Assembly (NCBI GenBank): GCA_937873305.1
Contig: CALMOM010000057.1
Location: 21,086 to 53,953, forward strand
Length of the DNA: 32,868 nt
Direction: 5' to 3'
Origin: an uncultured Terriglobus sp.
GTDB taxonomy: Bacteria > Acidobacteriota > Terriglobia > Terriglobales > Acidobacteriaceae
Shown here: piece after piece, positions 1 to 8,092 of the stretch
How positions within the stretch are numbered: position 1 is the stretch's first letter
Layout of the letters: each line of letters begins with the position of its first letter
The notes under the pieces: model-generated
What the model was told of the DNA's origin: nothing
Database searches by the model: none
What the model saw: the letters and a program-made list of their open reading frames with translations, nothing else
Made by a program: the position numbers and the translations under genes

Positions 1-5
1 GGCGT

Positions 6-1934
6 CTACGCCATCAGGCGGTTGTGGATGTCGCGGAACGGTGTCGTGATCTCGTAGCGCACGCCGTAGTTGAGCGTGAGCCGTGGGCTGACGCGGTACT
101 CATCCTGCGCGTAGACGCCCAGTTCCCATCCGCGCAGGTCCCGCGTAAAGTCGCCGCCCGCCTGCGTAAAGATGTCCGGCTTGCCCAGCAGGAAGTTGGC
201 CAGCGAGTTGTTGGTCATGCCCTGCACGGTAAAGCTGAACGTGCCCGAGGCGAAGTTTGCCTGATAGCCATTCAGCTGAATCTGCCGAAACTGCCCGCCC
301 ACGTTGGTCACGTGCTTGCCCTGTGTGTGGGCCAGGTTGGCGCTCACGGCGTAATCGTTCTGCACGGTGTCGCGCGGGTTGATGATCGGGTCGCCCACGT
401 TGGAGTAGCCCTGCGTCATAATGAGCGGCGCGCCCGTACCCTCGGCCCGCGTGGAGGCATATATAAAGCCGAATGCCTGCGGCGAAAAGCCGGAGAAGCG
501 CTTATCCAAGACGATGTGATTCTGCAGAAAGCTGATGTTGCCCGTGAACACGGTGCGTGGTGAGAACGTGTGGGTTTCTGTGAGCCCGGCCAGGTGCGTA
601 TTCGTAAAGTAACCCACGGGAAAACCCGGAACATCCGCCCCAAGCTCGGAATACGGATTCAGCAACTCCAGCGTGGAATAGCTGTAGCGTGCGCTAAGCA
701 CGTCGGCAGGGCCAATCAGCCAGTCCGCCTTTACGCCGCCCTGGTCGCTGTTGTAGGTGCTCTTATTCGTGGTCTGCGCCAGGTGCGGGTCCTGCACCGT
801 GTTTGGCACCGGCAAGAACGCGAGGTAACGCGCCGTGATCGGATTGATCTGTCCGGCGAGTTTGCTGGTAAACGGCGTGTGTGTGCTGTTCAGCAGGATG
901 GGCGCATCGGCTGAAAAGTCACCGGCACGCTCGGCCAGTGTGGGCACCACCACGCCATGCGTGATGTCCTGAACCGTGCGGATACCCTCGTAGTACGCGA
1001 AAATGTAGGCATGGTCGCGCAGCAGCGGGCCACCCACCGTAGCACCATACTGGTTCTGCTTCAGCCGTTCCTTGCGAGGGGCAAAGTAGTTATTGGCGTT
1101 TAGCCGGTCATTGCGCAGAAAGTCATACAGCGTGCCATGGAACTGGTTCGTGCCCGAGCGCGTGACGATGGTGGTGATGCCGCCGCTGGTGCCGCCGAAC
1201 TCCGCGGGAGCGGTGGAGGTGAGGATGCGGAACTCCGCCATGGCATCCGCCGGTGGCGGGAACGCGTACCCGCCGTCCATGCGGTTCACGTCGCGCATGC
1301 CGTCCACCAAAAACGTATTCGACTCCCGCCGCTGCCCATTTACCTCATAGCTCTGTCCCGCCCGCCGAAAGCTGCCCTGCACCGTGATGCCCGCAGCGGC
1401 GGGCCGCACACCGGGCTGCAGAATGCCGAGCTGGCTGAAGTTGCGCCCGTTTAGCGGCAACTCCGCAATTTCACGGCTGGTGACGACGGCACCTTGCGCC
1501 ATCTCGTTGGTCTGCAGGCGCGCAGCCGCGCTGCTTACCTCCACGGTCTGCTGCGTGGATGCAGGCACCAGCTCCACAGCAAGCTGCGACTGATTGCCCA
1601 CGTCCAGATGAACATTATTGGTCTTCCAGGTAGCGAAGCCGGGCACACGCACCTCTACGCGGTAGTCACCCACGGGCAGCTCAGAAAAAGAGAACTCGCC
1701 ATGCCCGTCGGACGGCTGCACGCGTCGCTGCGCCGTGTCAGACGAGGTCAGTTCCACCTCAGCACCGGGAACCACCGCACCCGTTCGGTCTGCCACCCTG
1801 CCGCGCAGTGCGGCGGTTGCGCTTTGCGCGAGTACCAGCGGCGAACTGCTAATCACTCCAGCCGTGCAGACAAGCGTCCATAGAAACGAACCATGGGGAA
1901 ACGTGCGGGATCGAGAGCAGGTCAAAGCAGACAC
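6..1934 (-). CDS. TonB-dependent receptor, truncated or frameshifted at the window edge
   Basis: Outer-membrane receptor of the large acidobacterial/OAR-like family that imports bulky substrates, often glycans. A signal peptide (about residues 1-36, ending near VLAQS) is followed by a carboxypeptidase-regulatory-like beta-sandwich (about 42-125), a plug domain (about 140-270, with ELPLNGRNF and FLVDGM) and the first part of a beta-barrel. The start is a GTG at 1934; an upstream ATG frame closes with a stop, so GTG is preferred. The product is 642 residues, whereas family members usually run to about 1,000-1,200. It ends at a TAG (6-8) in the middle of a conserved barrel segment (YGVRYEITTPFRDIHNRLMA). 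One extra base before the TAG would give LMA-VDA and keep the frame open, so a frameshift or a genuine pseudogene is likely. The substrate cannot be read from sequence. Confidence 0.85.
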   Translation of the reverse strand: MSALTCSRSRTFPHGSFLWTLVCTAGVISSSPLVLAQSATAALRGRVADRTGAVVPGAEVELTSSDTAQRRVQPSDGHGEFSFSELPVGDYRVEVRVPGFATWKTNNVHLDVGNQSQLAVELVPASTQQTVEVSSAAARLQTNEMAQGAVVTSREIAELPLNGRNFSQLGILQPGVRPAAAGITVQGSFRRAGQSYEVNGQRRESNTFLVDGMRDVNRMDGGYAFPPPADAMAEFRILTSTAPAEFGGTSGGITTIVTRSGTNQFHGTLYDFLRNDRLNANNYFAPRKERLKQNQYGATVGGPLLRDHAYIFAYYEGIRTVQDITHGVVVPTLAERAGDFSADAPILLNSTHTPFTSKLAGQINPITARYLAFLPVPNTVQDPHLAQTTNKSTYNSDQGGVKADWLIGPADVLSARYSYSTLELLNPYSELGADVPGFPVGYFTNTHLAGLTETHTFSPRTVFTGNISFLQNHIVLDKRFSGFSPQAFGFIYASTRAEGTGAPLIMTQGYSNVGDPIINPRDTVQNDYAVSANLAHTQGKHVTNVGGQFRQIQLNGYQANFASGTFSFTVQGMTNNSLANFLLGKPDIFTQAGGDFTRDLRGWELGVYAQDEYRVSPRLTLNYGVRYEITTPFRDIHNRLMA

Positions 1935-2267
1935 TCCGTAGGCGAAGGAAACATCCGCATGCTACGGCTCTGCAAAAAGCTTGTCTTCAGCCTTTCGATT
2001 GAGTTCGCCACTTAAGCTAGTTCAGAATCTGGTGCACCGGTGCGTGGCACCATCCTCCGCCCACCGGGTCTGGCGGGAGGTCTGCAGGTTCGGGGCCATT
2101 CAAATGCACTTGATGAAGGTTAGATCTGGGTCGGAAAAACGCGGCACTCGGCGGCACCATTGACCATGGGAGTTTCTATCCTGCGCGAAGTCGAGGCAGA
2201 AGAACTGGGCCGCCACGCTGGAGGCGCTGGCGACCCTAACATCCGCAAGGACGTATCCAGGCCCGTT

Positions 2268-2498
2268 TTAGTGGCTCCTGCCCAAAACGGGGGCGAGCAC
2301 ACTGACTTCAGTTTGGATAAAGCCGACATCTTCAACATAGGCTCGGCAGTGTCCGCCGGACGCGGTGCCTACCTCGTGCGCAAGCCAGACCACGCGGCCG
2401 GGCATGAGATCGCCGGAACGCGGCAGGTGCTCACCCAGGGGTGTACATTCGGTGGTGAAGTGGATGGGATTGGTTGCGGTGTAGGGAATTGAATCCAT
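2268..2498 (-). CDS. Possible small protein of unknown function (76 aa)
   Basis: I do not recognise this product. It begins MDSIPYTATNPIHF and includes the stretch GRVVWLAHEVGTASGGHC. Third codon positions are mostly G or C, as in real genes here, which is the main support. A good Shine-Dalgarno (AAGGAG, 2515-2520) lies 6 nt before another ATG at 2508, but that frame stops after 25 codons; the ATG at 2498 is 16 nt from it. This frame is also open back to the TAA that ends the 86-codon frame upstream, so the two may be halves of one gene broken by a single stop. No signal peptide or membrane segment is evident. Confidence 0.4.
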   Translation of the reverse strand: MDSIPYTATNPIHFTTECTPLGEHLPRSGDLMPGRVVWLAHEVGTASGGHCRAYVEDVGFIQTEVSVLAPVLGRSH

Positions 2499-2558
2499 TG
2501 GGTCGCATTTGCGTCTCCTTTCGGTCGATGTTGCCTGGCGAGCGGTGATCTCGCCGCG

Positions 2559-2819
2559 TTAGCAATCCACCCTGCGTAACAGGTTGCCCGCGATGGAAAT
2601 TTCACCCATGCCTTCCACAAAGCCGGGCACGACACGAACACGTCTGACTGCGGTGGGCAGATGCGGGATCCAAACGTTGACTCCGGGCGGCAGCACACCC
2701 CCATCCACCCCGGTAACATACCCGTCGCGCAGAGAGTAGGGAGCGCTTTGCGTTGTTTTGCAGAGCTGCTGCAGAGTTTGCGATCGTCCGTTCCTGTGCG
2801 TTGCGGATGGTTCTCTCAT
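2559..2819 (-). CDS. Possible small protein of unknown function (86 aa)
   Basis: Unrecognised product. The start at 2819 has a good ribosome-binding site (GAGGGAG, 2 nt before the ATG, read on the minus strand). The first 30 residues are polar (RNGRSQTLQQLCKTTQ); the rest is beta-strand-like (GYVTGVDGGVLPPGVNVWIP, then VRVVPGFVEGMGEISI). The frame ends at TAA 2559-2561 and stays open beyond it for another 97 codons, through the 76-codon frame at 2268-2498. It could be the first gene of a two-gene unit or the 5' half of a decayed gene. Confidence 0.4.
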   Translation of the reverse strand: MREPSATHRNGRSQTLQQLCKTTQSAPYSLRDGYVTGVDGGVLPPGVNVWIPHLPTAVRRVRVVPGFVEGMGEISIAGNLLRRVDC

Positions 2820-3005
2820 GTCTCCCTCGCAGCGCTAGTAAAGCGCAAAGGCTTGGGATGAAACAGCTAGGAAAGTTACCAGGATGAGCGGCGCAGCTGG
2901 AAGATGGCATGCGGAACCGTGCGCAGGAAGACGCTGCCAAAGTCGCGTGTGTAGTATTGACACCGCAGGCACTACAGACCACTTGAGCACTGCACCCGAG
3001 GAGCC

Positions 3006-3917
3006 ATGAACCGTCGCGATTTCAGCAAGCTGTCCGTTGCCGCTTCCCTTTTGCCGCTGGCCAGCAGCCCTGCCGCACGAGCCGCGGCTCCGCCCCCGCC
3101 TGACAACGGTGGCCATACCTTTAGCCTGATGCTGTGGACGCTGCCCAAGACCCTGACCTTTCAACAAAAGCTGCAGGTGGCAGCGGACGCGGGCATGGAC
3201 AGCGTGGAGGTGGGCAACGAATACGAGCAGTGGACCGAGGCCGACTGGACCAGCAACCTGGCCAAGCTCAAGCAGCTGGGCCTCAAGGTGGACAGCGCCG
3301 TGCCGGGCCGCAACGCCCTGGCAGACCACAGCAAGCGCGGCGCGCTGCACGACGACATTATGAAGGCGCTGCCCGGAGCCAAACGCCTGAACTGTCCGCA
3401 ATTCATTTACACGGCGTACACGCGTGTGCCGGGGCAAACGCCGGAAGCGCAGCATGCCGCCATTGTGGACACGCTGAAGTACACCGCGGATCTGTTGGCG
3501 AAGGACGATATCGAAGTGGTGCTGGAGCCCATTGACCTCTTGGAGTACAAGCAGGAAGCCGTGCCCAGCGTGGCCGAAGGGTTCGCCATTACGCGCGAGG
3601 TGGGCAGCCCCAAGATCAAGGTGTTGTACGACTTCTACCATGAACAACGCGGCAGCGGAAACCTGCTTGAAAAGCTGGAAAAGAATATCGACCAGGTCGG
3701 CCTGGTGCACATTGCCGACGTACCCGGACGCCACAAGCCCGGCACGGGCGAGATCAATTACGACAACATCTACCGCAAGCTGGCGGAACTCAACTACAGC
3801 CGCGTGATCGGCTTTGAGTGGCTCTACCTGGCAGACCCTGCAGCGGAGCTGAAGACGGAGCGCCTCCACGCCATCGACGTTCTAAATGGTGCGCCAACGG
3901 CTAAGCGGATGAGCTGA
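3006..3917 (+). CDS. Tat-exported hydroxypyruvate isomerase-like TIM-barrel protein
   Basis: Member of the sugar phosphate isomerase/epimerase (AP-endonuclease family 2) TIM-barrel fold, closest by motif to hydroxypyruvate isomerase: it has VLYDFYHEQ, HIADVPGRHKPGTGEINY and FEWLY, the metal and substrate region of Hyi. The N-terminus carries a twin-arginine signal (NRRDFSKLS, then a hydrophobic stretch ending near ARAAA), so the enzyme probably acts in the periplasm, unlike cytoplasmic Hyi. At 303 residues it is full length for the family (about 260 plus signal). GAGGAG lies just upstream of the ATG at 3006. It converges with the second isomerase-like gene at 4068-5060, with a long hairpin between them. 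The substrate is unknown; ketose or inositol-type substrates are possible. Confidence 0.8.
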   Translation: MNRRDFSKLSVAASLLPLASSPAARAAAPPPPDNGGHTFSLMLWTLPKTLTFQQKLQVAADAGMDSVEVGNEYEQWTEADWTSNLAKLKQLGLKVDSAVPGRNALADHSKRGALHDDIMKALPGAKRLNCPQFIYTAYTRVPGQTPEAQHAAIVDTLKYTADLLAKDDIEVVLEPIDLLEYKQEAVPSVAEGFAITREVGSPKIKVLYDFYHEQRGSGNLLEKLEKNIDQVGLVHIADVPGRHKPGTGEINYDNIYRKLAELNYSRVIGFEWLYLADPAAELKTERLHAIDVLNGAPTAKRMS

Positions 3918-3975
3918 GCGCCAGCCAGCTTCATTCGATCAGACCCAGGATAGATCGCCATACCAACACATGCGG

Positions 3976-4012
3976 CTCTAGCCACCGAGATGTCGAATCT
4001 CGGTGGCTAGAG
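3976..4012. terminator. Perfect 16-bp hairpin between convergent genes
   Basis: The arms at 3976-3991 and 3997-4012 are perfectly complementary, with a 5-nt loop (GTCGA). The right flank (GTCGCTTCTTT) is only weakly T-rich and the left flank lacks a T tract for the minus strand. It sits between two converging genes, so a bidirectional terminator or transcript-end stabiliser is the likeliest role. Confidence 0.7.
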
Positions 4013-4067
4013 TCGCTTCTTTGTATGCAAGCCTGCTGTGCCGGCGGCTGAAGCAGCGTGTGTTTTG

Positions 4068-5060
4068 CTAGGCCACGCACTGCTTGCAGTACGCCAGGCA
4101 CCGACCCACTTCCTTCACAGCGTCGGAATCGGGCGGCACCGTGTACTCCATTTCGATGGTGGCCGGGAACGTGTATTTCTCGGCCTTCATAAGCTGCAGG
4201 ATCGCCTTGATCGGTGTGTCGCCCTCGCCCAGCGGCGTATTTTGGCCGCCCGCCTCCGGGAACTTACGATCCTTCACGTGCATGCTGGTGATGCGGTCGT
4301 GGTGCCTGCGTACGAAGTCCACGGCATCGTGGTTGCCGGCGGCGGTGTAGTGGCCGATGTCGAGGTTGATGCCGTTATAGGGCGACTGCGACATGGCCTG
4401 GTCCCAGGTGTCGGGCTTGGCCTGCAGGTGAGCGTGGTAGCCCACCATCAGCTTGTATTTGCTGGCAAACTTGCCGATGCGCTCCGTCAGTTCCGGATTG
4501 CCGTCCGGCATCTCCATGGTCATCTGGTTAGCACCGCACGCCTTGGCCGCTTTGAAGGCATAGTCGAACACGGCGTCTTCCATCTTCATGTTCAACGTGA
4601 TCTTGAACGCGTAAATACGCACGCCCGCGTCGTTGTACATCTTGCGCAGGGCCTCGTACTTCGCCATGGGCACCTGCACGCGCCAAGCGTTCAGCCGGTC
4701 TTGGTAGGTGTCCTGGGCGGCTTTCTGCTCGTCCGTCATCTGCGGACGGCGCTCACCCACCTGCTGGCCGGGCGATACGCGCACCGGCTCTGGGCGCGGC
4801 GGCGGTGCGGGTGCTCCGGCCCACAGCTCCTGCACGTTCTCCAACTCCACGCCGTCGATGCCGTTGGTGAGCGCGTACTTCAACACGGCATCTGCGTCGA
4901 ACGGCTTCATCTGCCGGTAGCTGTAGCTGATGACGCCGATGTCCACGCCGCCCACGTGCGAGTTCGGCTTGCCCTGCGCGAACAAGTTGGCCGGGCGGAG
5001 TGCTGCGGTGGAGACTCCAGCGGCAGCCAGCTTTCCAAAATCACGTCGTGTAAAGCTCAT
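4068..5060 (-). CDS. Tat-exported sugar phosphate isomerase/epimerase-like protein
   Basis: A second TIM-barrel isomerase/epimerase-like protein, 330 residues. The start at 5060 gives a clean Tat signal (FTRRDFGKLAAAG followed by an Ala-rich core ending near LFAQG); longer upstream extensions of the frame are arginine- and cysteine-rich and unlikely. Family features include ISYSYR at the first strand, DGVELENVQ, the metal-site region NLDIGHY, and SMHVKDRK. A low-complexity Pro/Ala insert (APAPPPRPEP) follows the second strand. The gene lies 73 bp downstream of the TonB-dependent receptor at 5134-7896 on the same strand and is probably cotranscribed with it, suggesting periplasmic processing of what the receptor imports. 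The exact reaction is unknown. Confidence 0.78.
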   Translation of the reverse strand: MSFTRRDFGKLAAAGVSTAALRPANLFAQGKPNSHVGGVDIGVISYSYRQMKPFDADAVLKYALTNGIDGVELENVQELWAGAPAPPPRPEPVRVSPGQQVGERRPQMTDEQKAAQDTYQDRLNAWRVQVPMAKYEALRKMYNDAGVRIYAFKITLNMKMEDAVFDYAFKAAKACGANQMTMEMPDGNPELTERIGKFASKYKLMVGYHAHLQAKPDTWDQAMSQSPYNGINLDIGHYTAAGNHDAVDFVRRHHDRITSMHVKDRKFPEAGGQNTPLGEGDTPIKAILQLMKAEKYTFPATIEMEYTVPPDSDAVKEVGRCLAYCKQCVA

Positions 5061-5133
5061 GTACGTTCGTCCCCAGGCGGCAGGCTCGCCGCGAAGCGAT
5101 TCTAGGGCGCAAGCCGACCGACTCGCAAGCGGA

Positions 5134-7896
5134 CTAAAAACTGTAGCGCGCGCCGATTTCGACGCGCCGCCCAAAGTCACCCTGGTAGGCCTGATTGAAC
5201 AGCGGCGATCCCAGCACATTGCCAACTTGTTGCACGTTGTTATGGTTGAGCACGTTAGCCGATCGAACATTGACCGCGAGGGTTTGCACGCGGTCCTTGG
5301 CGGCGTGCGGCGTCAGGGTAAAGGTGCGGCTCAGGTTGGTGTCCAGGTACACATTCCAGGGTAGGCGACCCGCGTTGCGGGGAAAGACCGTGCCCGCACC
5401 GGTGGGTGTCAGCATGCCGTAGCGGGTGGCGATGGCGGTAGGGTCACCCGCAAGCGCGTAGGCCGGGCGATCGTCAAAGTTGCCGTCACCATTGTTGTCG
5501 AAGCCGGTCGTAATGTTGTACGGGTTGCCGCTGTGCAGCCGGTACTCGCTCGACAGGTCGACCTTGCGGGGCAGGTGCAGGGTGGCATTACCAAACATCT
5601 GGTGCGAGGGCTGGCCGGTGCGGTGCGCCACCTCGCCCGCGTCGCTGTAACTGTTCTGCGGTGTGAACGTCAGGCTGTTGTCCGTTGTGCCGCGCAGGTT
5701 CAGGTGCACATAGCCCACAAAAATCGACAACTGCTTGAGTTTCTGTTGGCTGACCGAAAGGAACTCAATGTCTCCATGCAGTTTGCCGCTGGGCTGCGCC
5801 TCCAGGATGTTGGTGTTGGCCAGGCCTGGACGTGGGCCGGTAGGGCTTGCTGTTCCGGCAGACGTGATAGGTGCGTTGATGTTGCGGGTGCGGCCATCGT
5901 TCCACACACTCAGCCAGTAGAACGTGCTGGCCAGGTTCCAGCCGCCGCGCAGGCTGTGGTCCAGTTCAGCCTGCTGCTCTGCAAAGTACGCATCGCTGAA
6001 GTGCGGCGCAAACTGCCGCACGGTGCGGATGGGTGTGGCGTTGAGGTACGGGTTGCCGAAGACGGGCGCGTACACGATGTTGCTGACACGATGGATGCCG
6101 TCGAGCCGGTAGATCGCCGCGGCGCTGTTGCCGTCGTAGCCGCCATTGAAAACACCGCTGTGCAGCTTGACGGTCCAGTTCTGCTTCTTGTCGGGCGACC
6201 ACGCCAGGCCGAGGCGCGGCGCGAAGTTCAGGAGCACCAGCGGCGCATTTTGCAGGTAGTAACGCAGGCCGTACGAGATCGTCAGGTTCGGTTTCGCTTT
6301 CCACGACTCCTGCGCAAAGAAGGACTCGCGCGCCGTCACAAAGTCCACCTCCGGCGTGCCGGTGACGCCGGTAAACGCCGTGGCTGCGCCGCCGGGCAGA
6401 CTGAGGAGCGCGCGGCGGTATTGCTCCAGGCCTGTGATGGTGGCACCACTGCCCGGGACCGCATTGCCATTCGCATCCAGCACGGGCGCGCTGCCACCGC
6501 CAAAGGTATACAGGCCGTTGAAGTCCTGCGGAAGATAGCGATGCTGCAGCCGCGTGCGTGCGTTAACGCCCAACTTCAGCGTGTGATTGCCGTGCGTCCA
6601 AACGGCATCGTCGTAGATCTCGAAGCCGCTGGAGCGGTCCGCCTCCGCACCGCGTTCGGATCCGCCGCCCGTGAACGCACCGGCCACCTGCACCGGCACC
6701 GCGGTGCTGTTGGGCGACATGACATCGCTCAGCCAGCTCCAACTGAACCGCGACTCATGCATCAGGTTGGCTGAAATCGTGGAGACGTTGAGCGCGCGGA
6801 TGACGTGCTCCGCAACCAGCTCGCCAAAGCCGCTTTCCTGCAGGGCGGTGCCGCCCACGCCAATGTTTTGCTGATTATTCACGTTGGCGGTGTAGGTGGT
6901 AGTCAGCGAGTTCTTCGGGTTCCATTGCCAGGCCGCACGTGCGCTGCCCACCCACAGCCGCTGTGGCGTGTTGACGGTGCTATTTACGGCGGTGGCGTTG
7001 CCGCCGCTGTCTAGCGAAACGGCGTCCACGACCGCTACATTGTCAATGCTGCGGTGCTCCAGTGACAGGGCAAAGTCGCTGCCCTGCTTCGCGAGTGGAC
7101 CGCTCAGGTCGAAGCCGTAGCGCTGCTTGCCGATGCTGCCCTTGCTCACGGAAAACGGGTCGCGGGCATTGAGCGCCGGTCCGCCGTAGGTGGTGTAGAG
7201 CGCACCGTGCACGCGCGGCTGACCAGGCTTGGTGTACACCTCGATGCGCGCACCCTCGTACGGCGGCTCCTGGTACTCCGCGGAGAACATGTCGGGGTTC
7301 ACCTTGATGTATGCGATGGACGACTTGGGCGGCAACTTCACGGAATCCTGAAAGCCGTCCACCGTGATGAGCGTGTCGGACGGATTGCTACCCGAGCCAG
7401 CAGCCAGCTGCTGCAGTTGCCGCAAGAGGTCATCCGGATCGTCGGCCAGCGCCTTCAGGTCGTCACCTTGCAGGGTGCGGGTGGCACCGGTGTCGGTCGC
7501 GTCCACACCGTGCGTCTCCTCGGCCACGACCTCCATCGCCTGCTCCACAGACTGCGGCTTGAGCGTCAGCAGCACGTCACCTACTTTGCGTCCGGCGGCA
7601 AGCTCCACCTCCTGCGCTGCAAAGCTGTCCGCCTCCACATGCAAACGGTGTGCGCCCGCGGGAACACAGCGCAGCAGAAATCGGCCATCCTCACCGGTTT
7701 GCGTACCTGTGCCGGTGTCCAGCATGACGGTCGCGTGGGCCACGGCGGCCCCGGTTGTGTCGTGCACCACACCGGTGAGCGGGCCACCGCTGGCGCAGGC
7801 AGCCGTGACCGCCCCTGCCTGCGCAATGGATGGGGCAGGAGCCAACACCATGGAAAATGCCGCAACGGGACTGGCAACGCGGAGAAGATAAGCCAT
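5134..7896 (-). CDS. TonB-dependent receptor with carboxypeptidase-regulatory-like domain
   Basis: Full-length outer-membrane receptor of 920 residues from the ATG at 7896, which is preceded by GAAGGA at a good distance. Upstream in-frame starts would add a polar, arginine-rich leader that spoils the signal peptide (about residues 1-27, ending SIAQA). A carboxypeptidase-regulatory-like domain follows (about 37-110, GVVHDTTGAAV to HVEADSF), then a plug-like region (about 120-240, with LITVDGFQDSVKLPP) and a long beta-barrel ending in ARYSF, the aromatic C-terminus typical of outer-membrane barrels. The clear TonB-box and plug motifs of classical siderophore receptors are weak. It heads a unit with the Tat-exported isomerase-like gene at 4068. 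The substrate is unknown. Confidence 0.85.
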   Translation of the reverse strand: MAYLLRVASPVAAFSMVLAPAPSIAQAGAVTAACASGGPLTGVVHDTTGAAVAHATVMLDTGTGTQTGEDGRFLLRCVPAGAHRLHVEADSFAAQEVELAAGRKVGDVLLTLKPQSVEQAMEVVAEETHGVDATDTGATRTLQGDDLKALADDPDDLLRQLQQLAAGSGSNPSDTLITVDGFQDSVKLPPKSSIAYIKVNPDMFSAEYQEPPYEGARIEVYTKPGQPRVHGALYTTYGGPALNARDPFSVSKGSIGKQRYGFDLSGPLAKQGSDFALSLEHRSIDNVAVVDAVSLDSGGNATAVNSTVNTPQRLWVGSARAAWQWNPKNSLTTTYTANVNNQQNIGVGGTALQESGFGELVAEHVIRALNVSTISANLMHESRFSWSWLSDVMSPNSTAVPVQVAGAFTGGGSERGAEADRSSGFEIYDDAVWTHGNHTLKLGVNARTRLQHRYLPQDFNGLYTFGGGSAPVLDANGNAVPGSGATITGLEQYRRALLSLPGGAATAFTGVTGTPEVDFVTARESFFAQESWKAKPNLTISYGLRYYLQNAPLVLLNFAPRLGLAWSPDKKQNWTVKLHSGVFNGGYDGNSAAAIYRLDGIHRVSNIVYAPVFGNPYLNATPIRTVRQFAPHFSDAYFAEQQAELDHSLRGGWNLASTFYWLSVWNDGRTRNINAPITSAGTASPTGPRPGLANTNILEAQPSGKLHGDIEFLSVSQQKLKQLSIFVGYVHLNLRGTTDNSLTFTPQNSYSDAGEVAHRTGQPSHQMFGNATLHLPRKVDLSSEYRLHSGNPYNITTGFDNNGDGNFDDRPAYALAGDPTAIATRYGMLTPTGAGTVFPRNAGRLPWNVYLDTNLSRTFTLTPHAAKDRVQTLAVNVRSANVLNHNNVQQVGNVLGSPLFNQAYQGDFGRRVEIGARYSF

Positions 7897-8080
7897 GAAC
7901 ATCCTTCGTGGGTAAACGTCGTATGCAACTACGCGAAACAGCCTGAACCGAGATGCACCAGTTCCAACAGAGGCAATGCGCACAGGTACGTGTTCCTGCT
8001 CACAGTAGTTCCCCGCCGCTTGGTTTCTTTTCTGGGTGAAAGATCCTTACCCTGACCCACGCGCTGCCTCAAACCCACGC

Positions 8081-8086
8081 TACTCT
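8081..8086 (+). promoter_or_regulatory. Candidate -10 box (TACTCT) for a leaderless transcript
   Basis: TACTCT ends 6 nt before the ATG at 8093, so if transcription began at that A the hexamer would occupy -12 to -7. No Shine-Dalgarno fits between. No good -35 was found at 16-18 bp. Confidence 0.4.
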
Positions 8087-8092
8087 GGACCC

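Larger units (their letters stand above)
1935..3005. other. Sparse 1.07-kb intergenic stretch
   Basis: This stretch separates the divergent receptor gene and the isomerase-like gene at 3006. Its composition is less GC-rich than its neighbours in places (for example 1975-2030). The only coding candidates are two small minus-strand frames at 2559-2819 and 2268-2498, described separately. No tRNA, transposase remnant, long repeat or clear terminator was seen. A TTGACA hexamer sits at 2957-2962 upstream of the gene at 3006, but no convincing -10 lies at the right distance. Confidence 0.5.

Noticed and set aside
2957..2962. TTGACA as a -35 box for the gene at 3006
   Set aside because: No -10-like hexamer at 16-18 bp; the nearest TACAGA is only 10 bp away.
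4038..5105. 355-codon plus-strand frame over the Tat-exported isomerase gene
   Set aside because: Overlaps a gene with clear family motifs; His/Arg/Leu-rich and without any recognisable domain.
5533..6774. 413-codon plus-strand open frame inside the receptor gene
   Set aside because: Antisense to a complete TonB-dependent receptor with signal peptide and barrel end; composition is Arg/Val/Ala-rich noise typical of GC-rich antisense frames.
8036..8092. GTG 8036 as the start of the MBL-GAF-PAS-GGDEF gene
   Set aside because: Adds a Pro-rich 19-residue leader without a ribosome-binding site; the ATG at 8093 sits at a candidate leaderless start, though the GTG cannot be wholly excluded.
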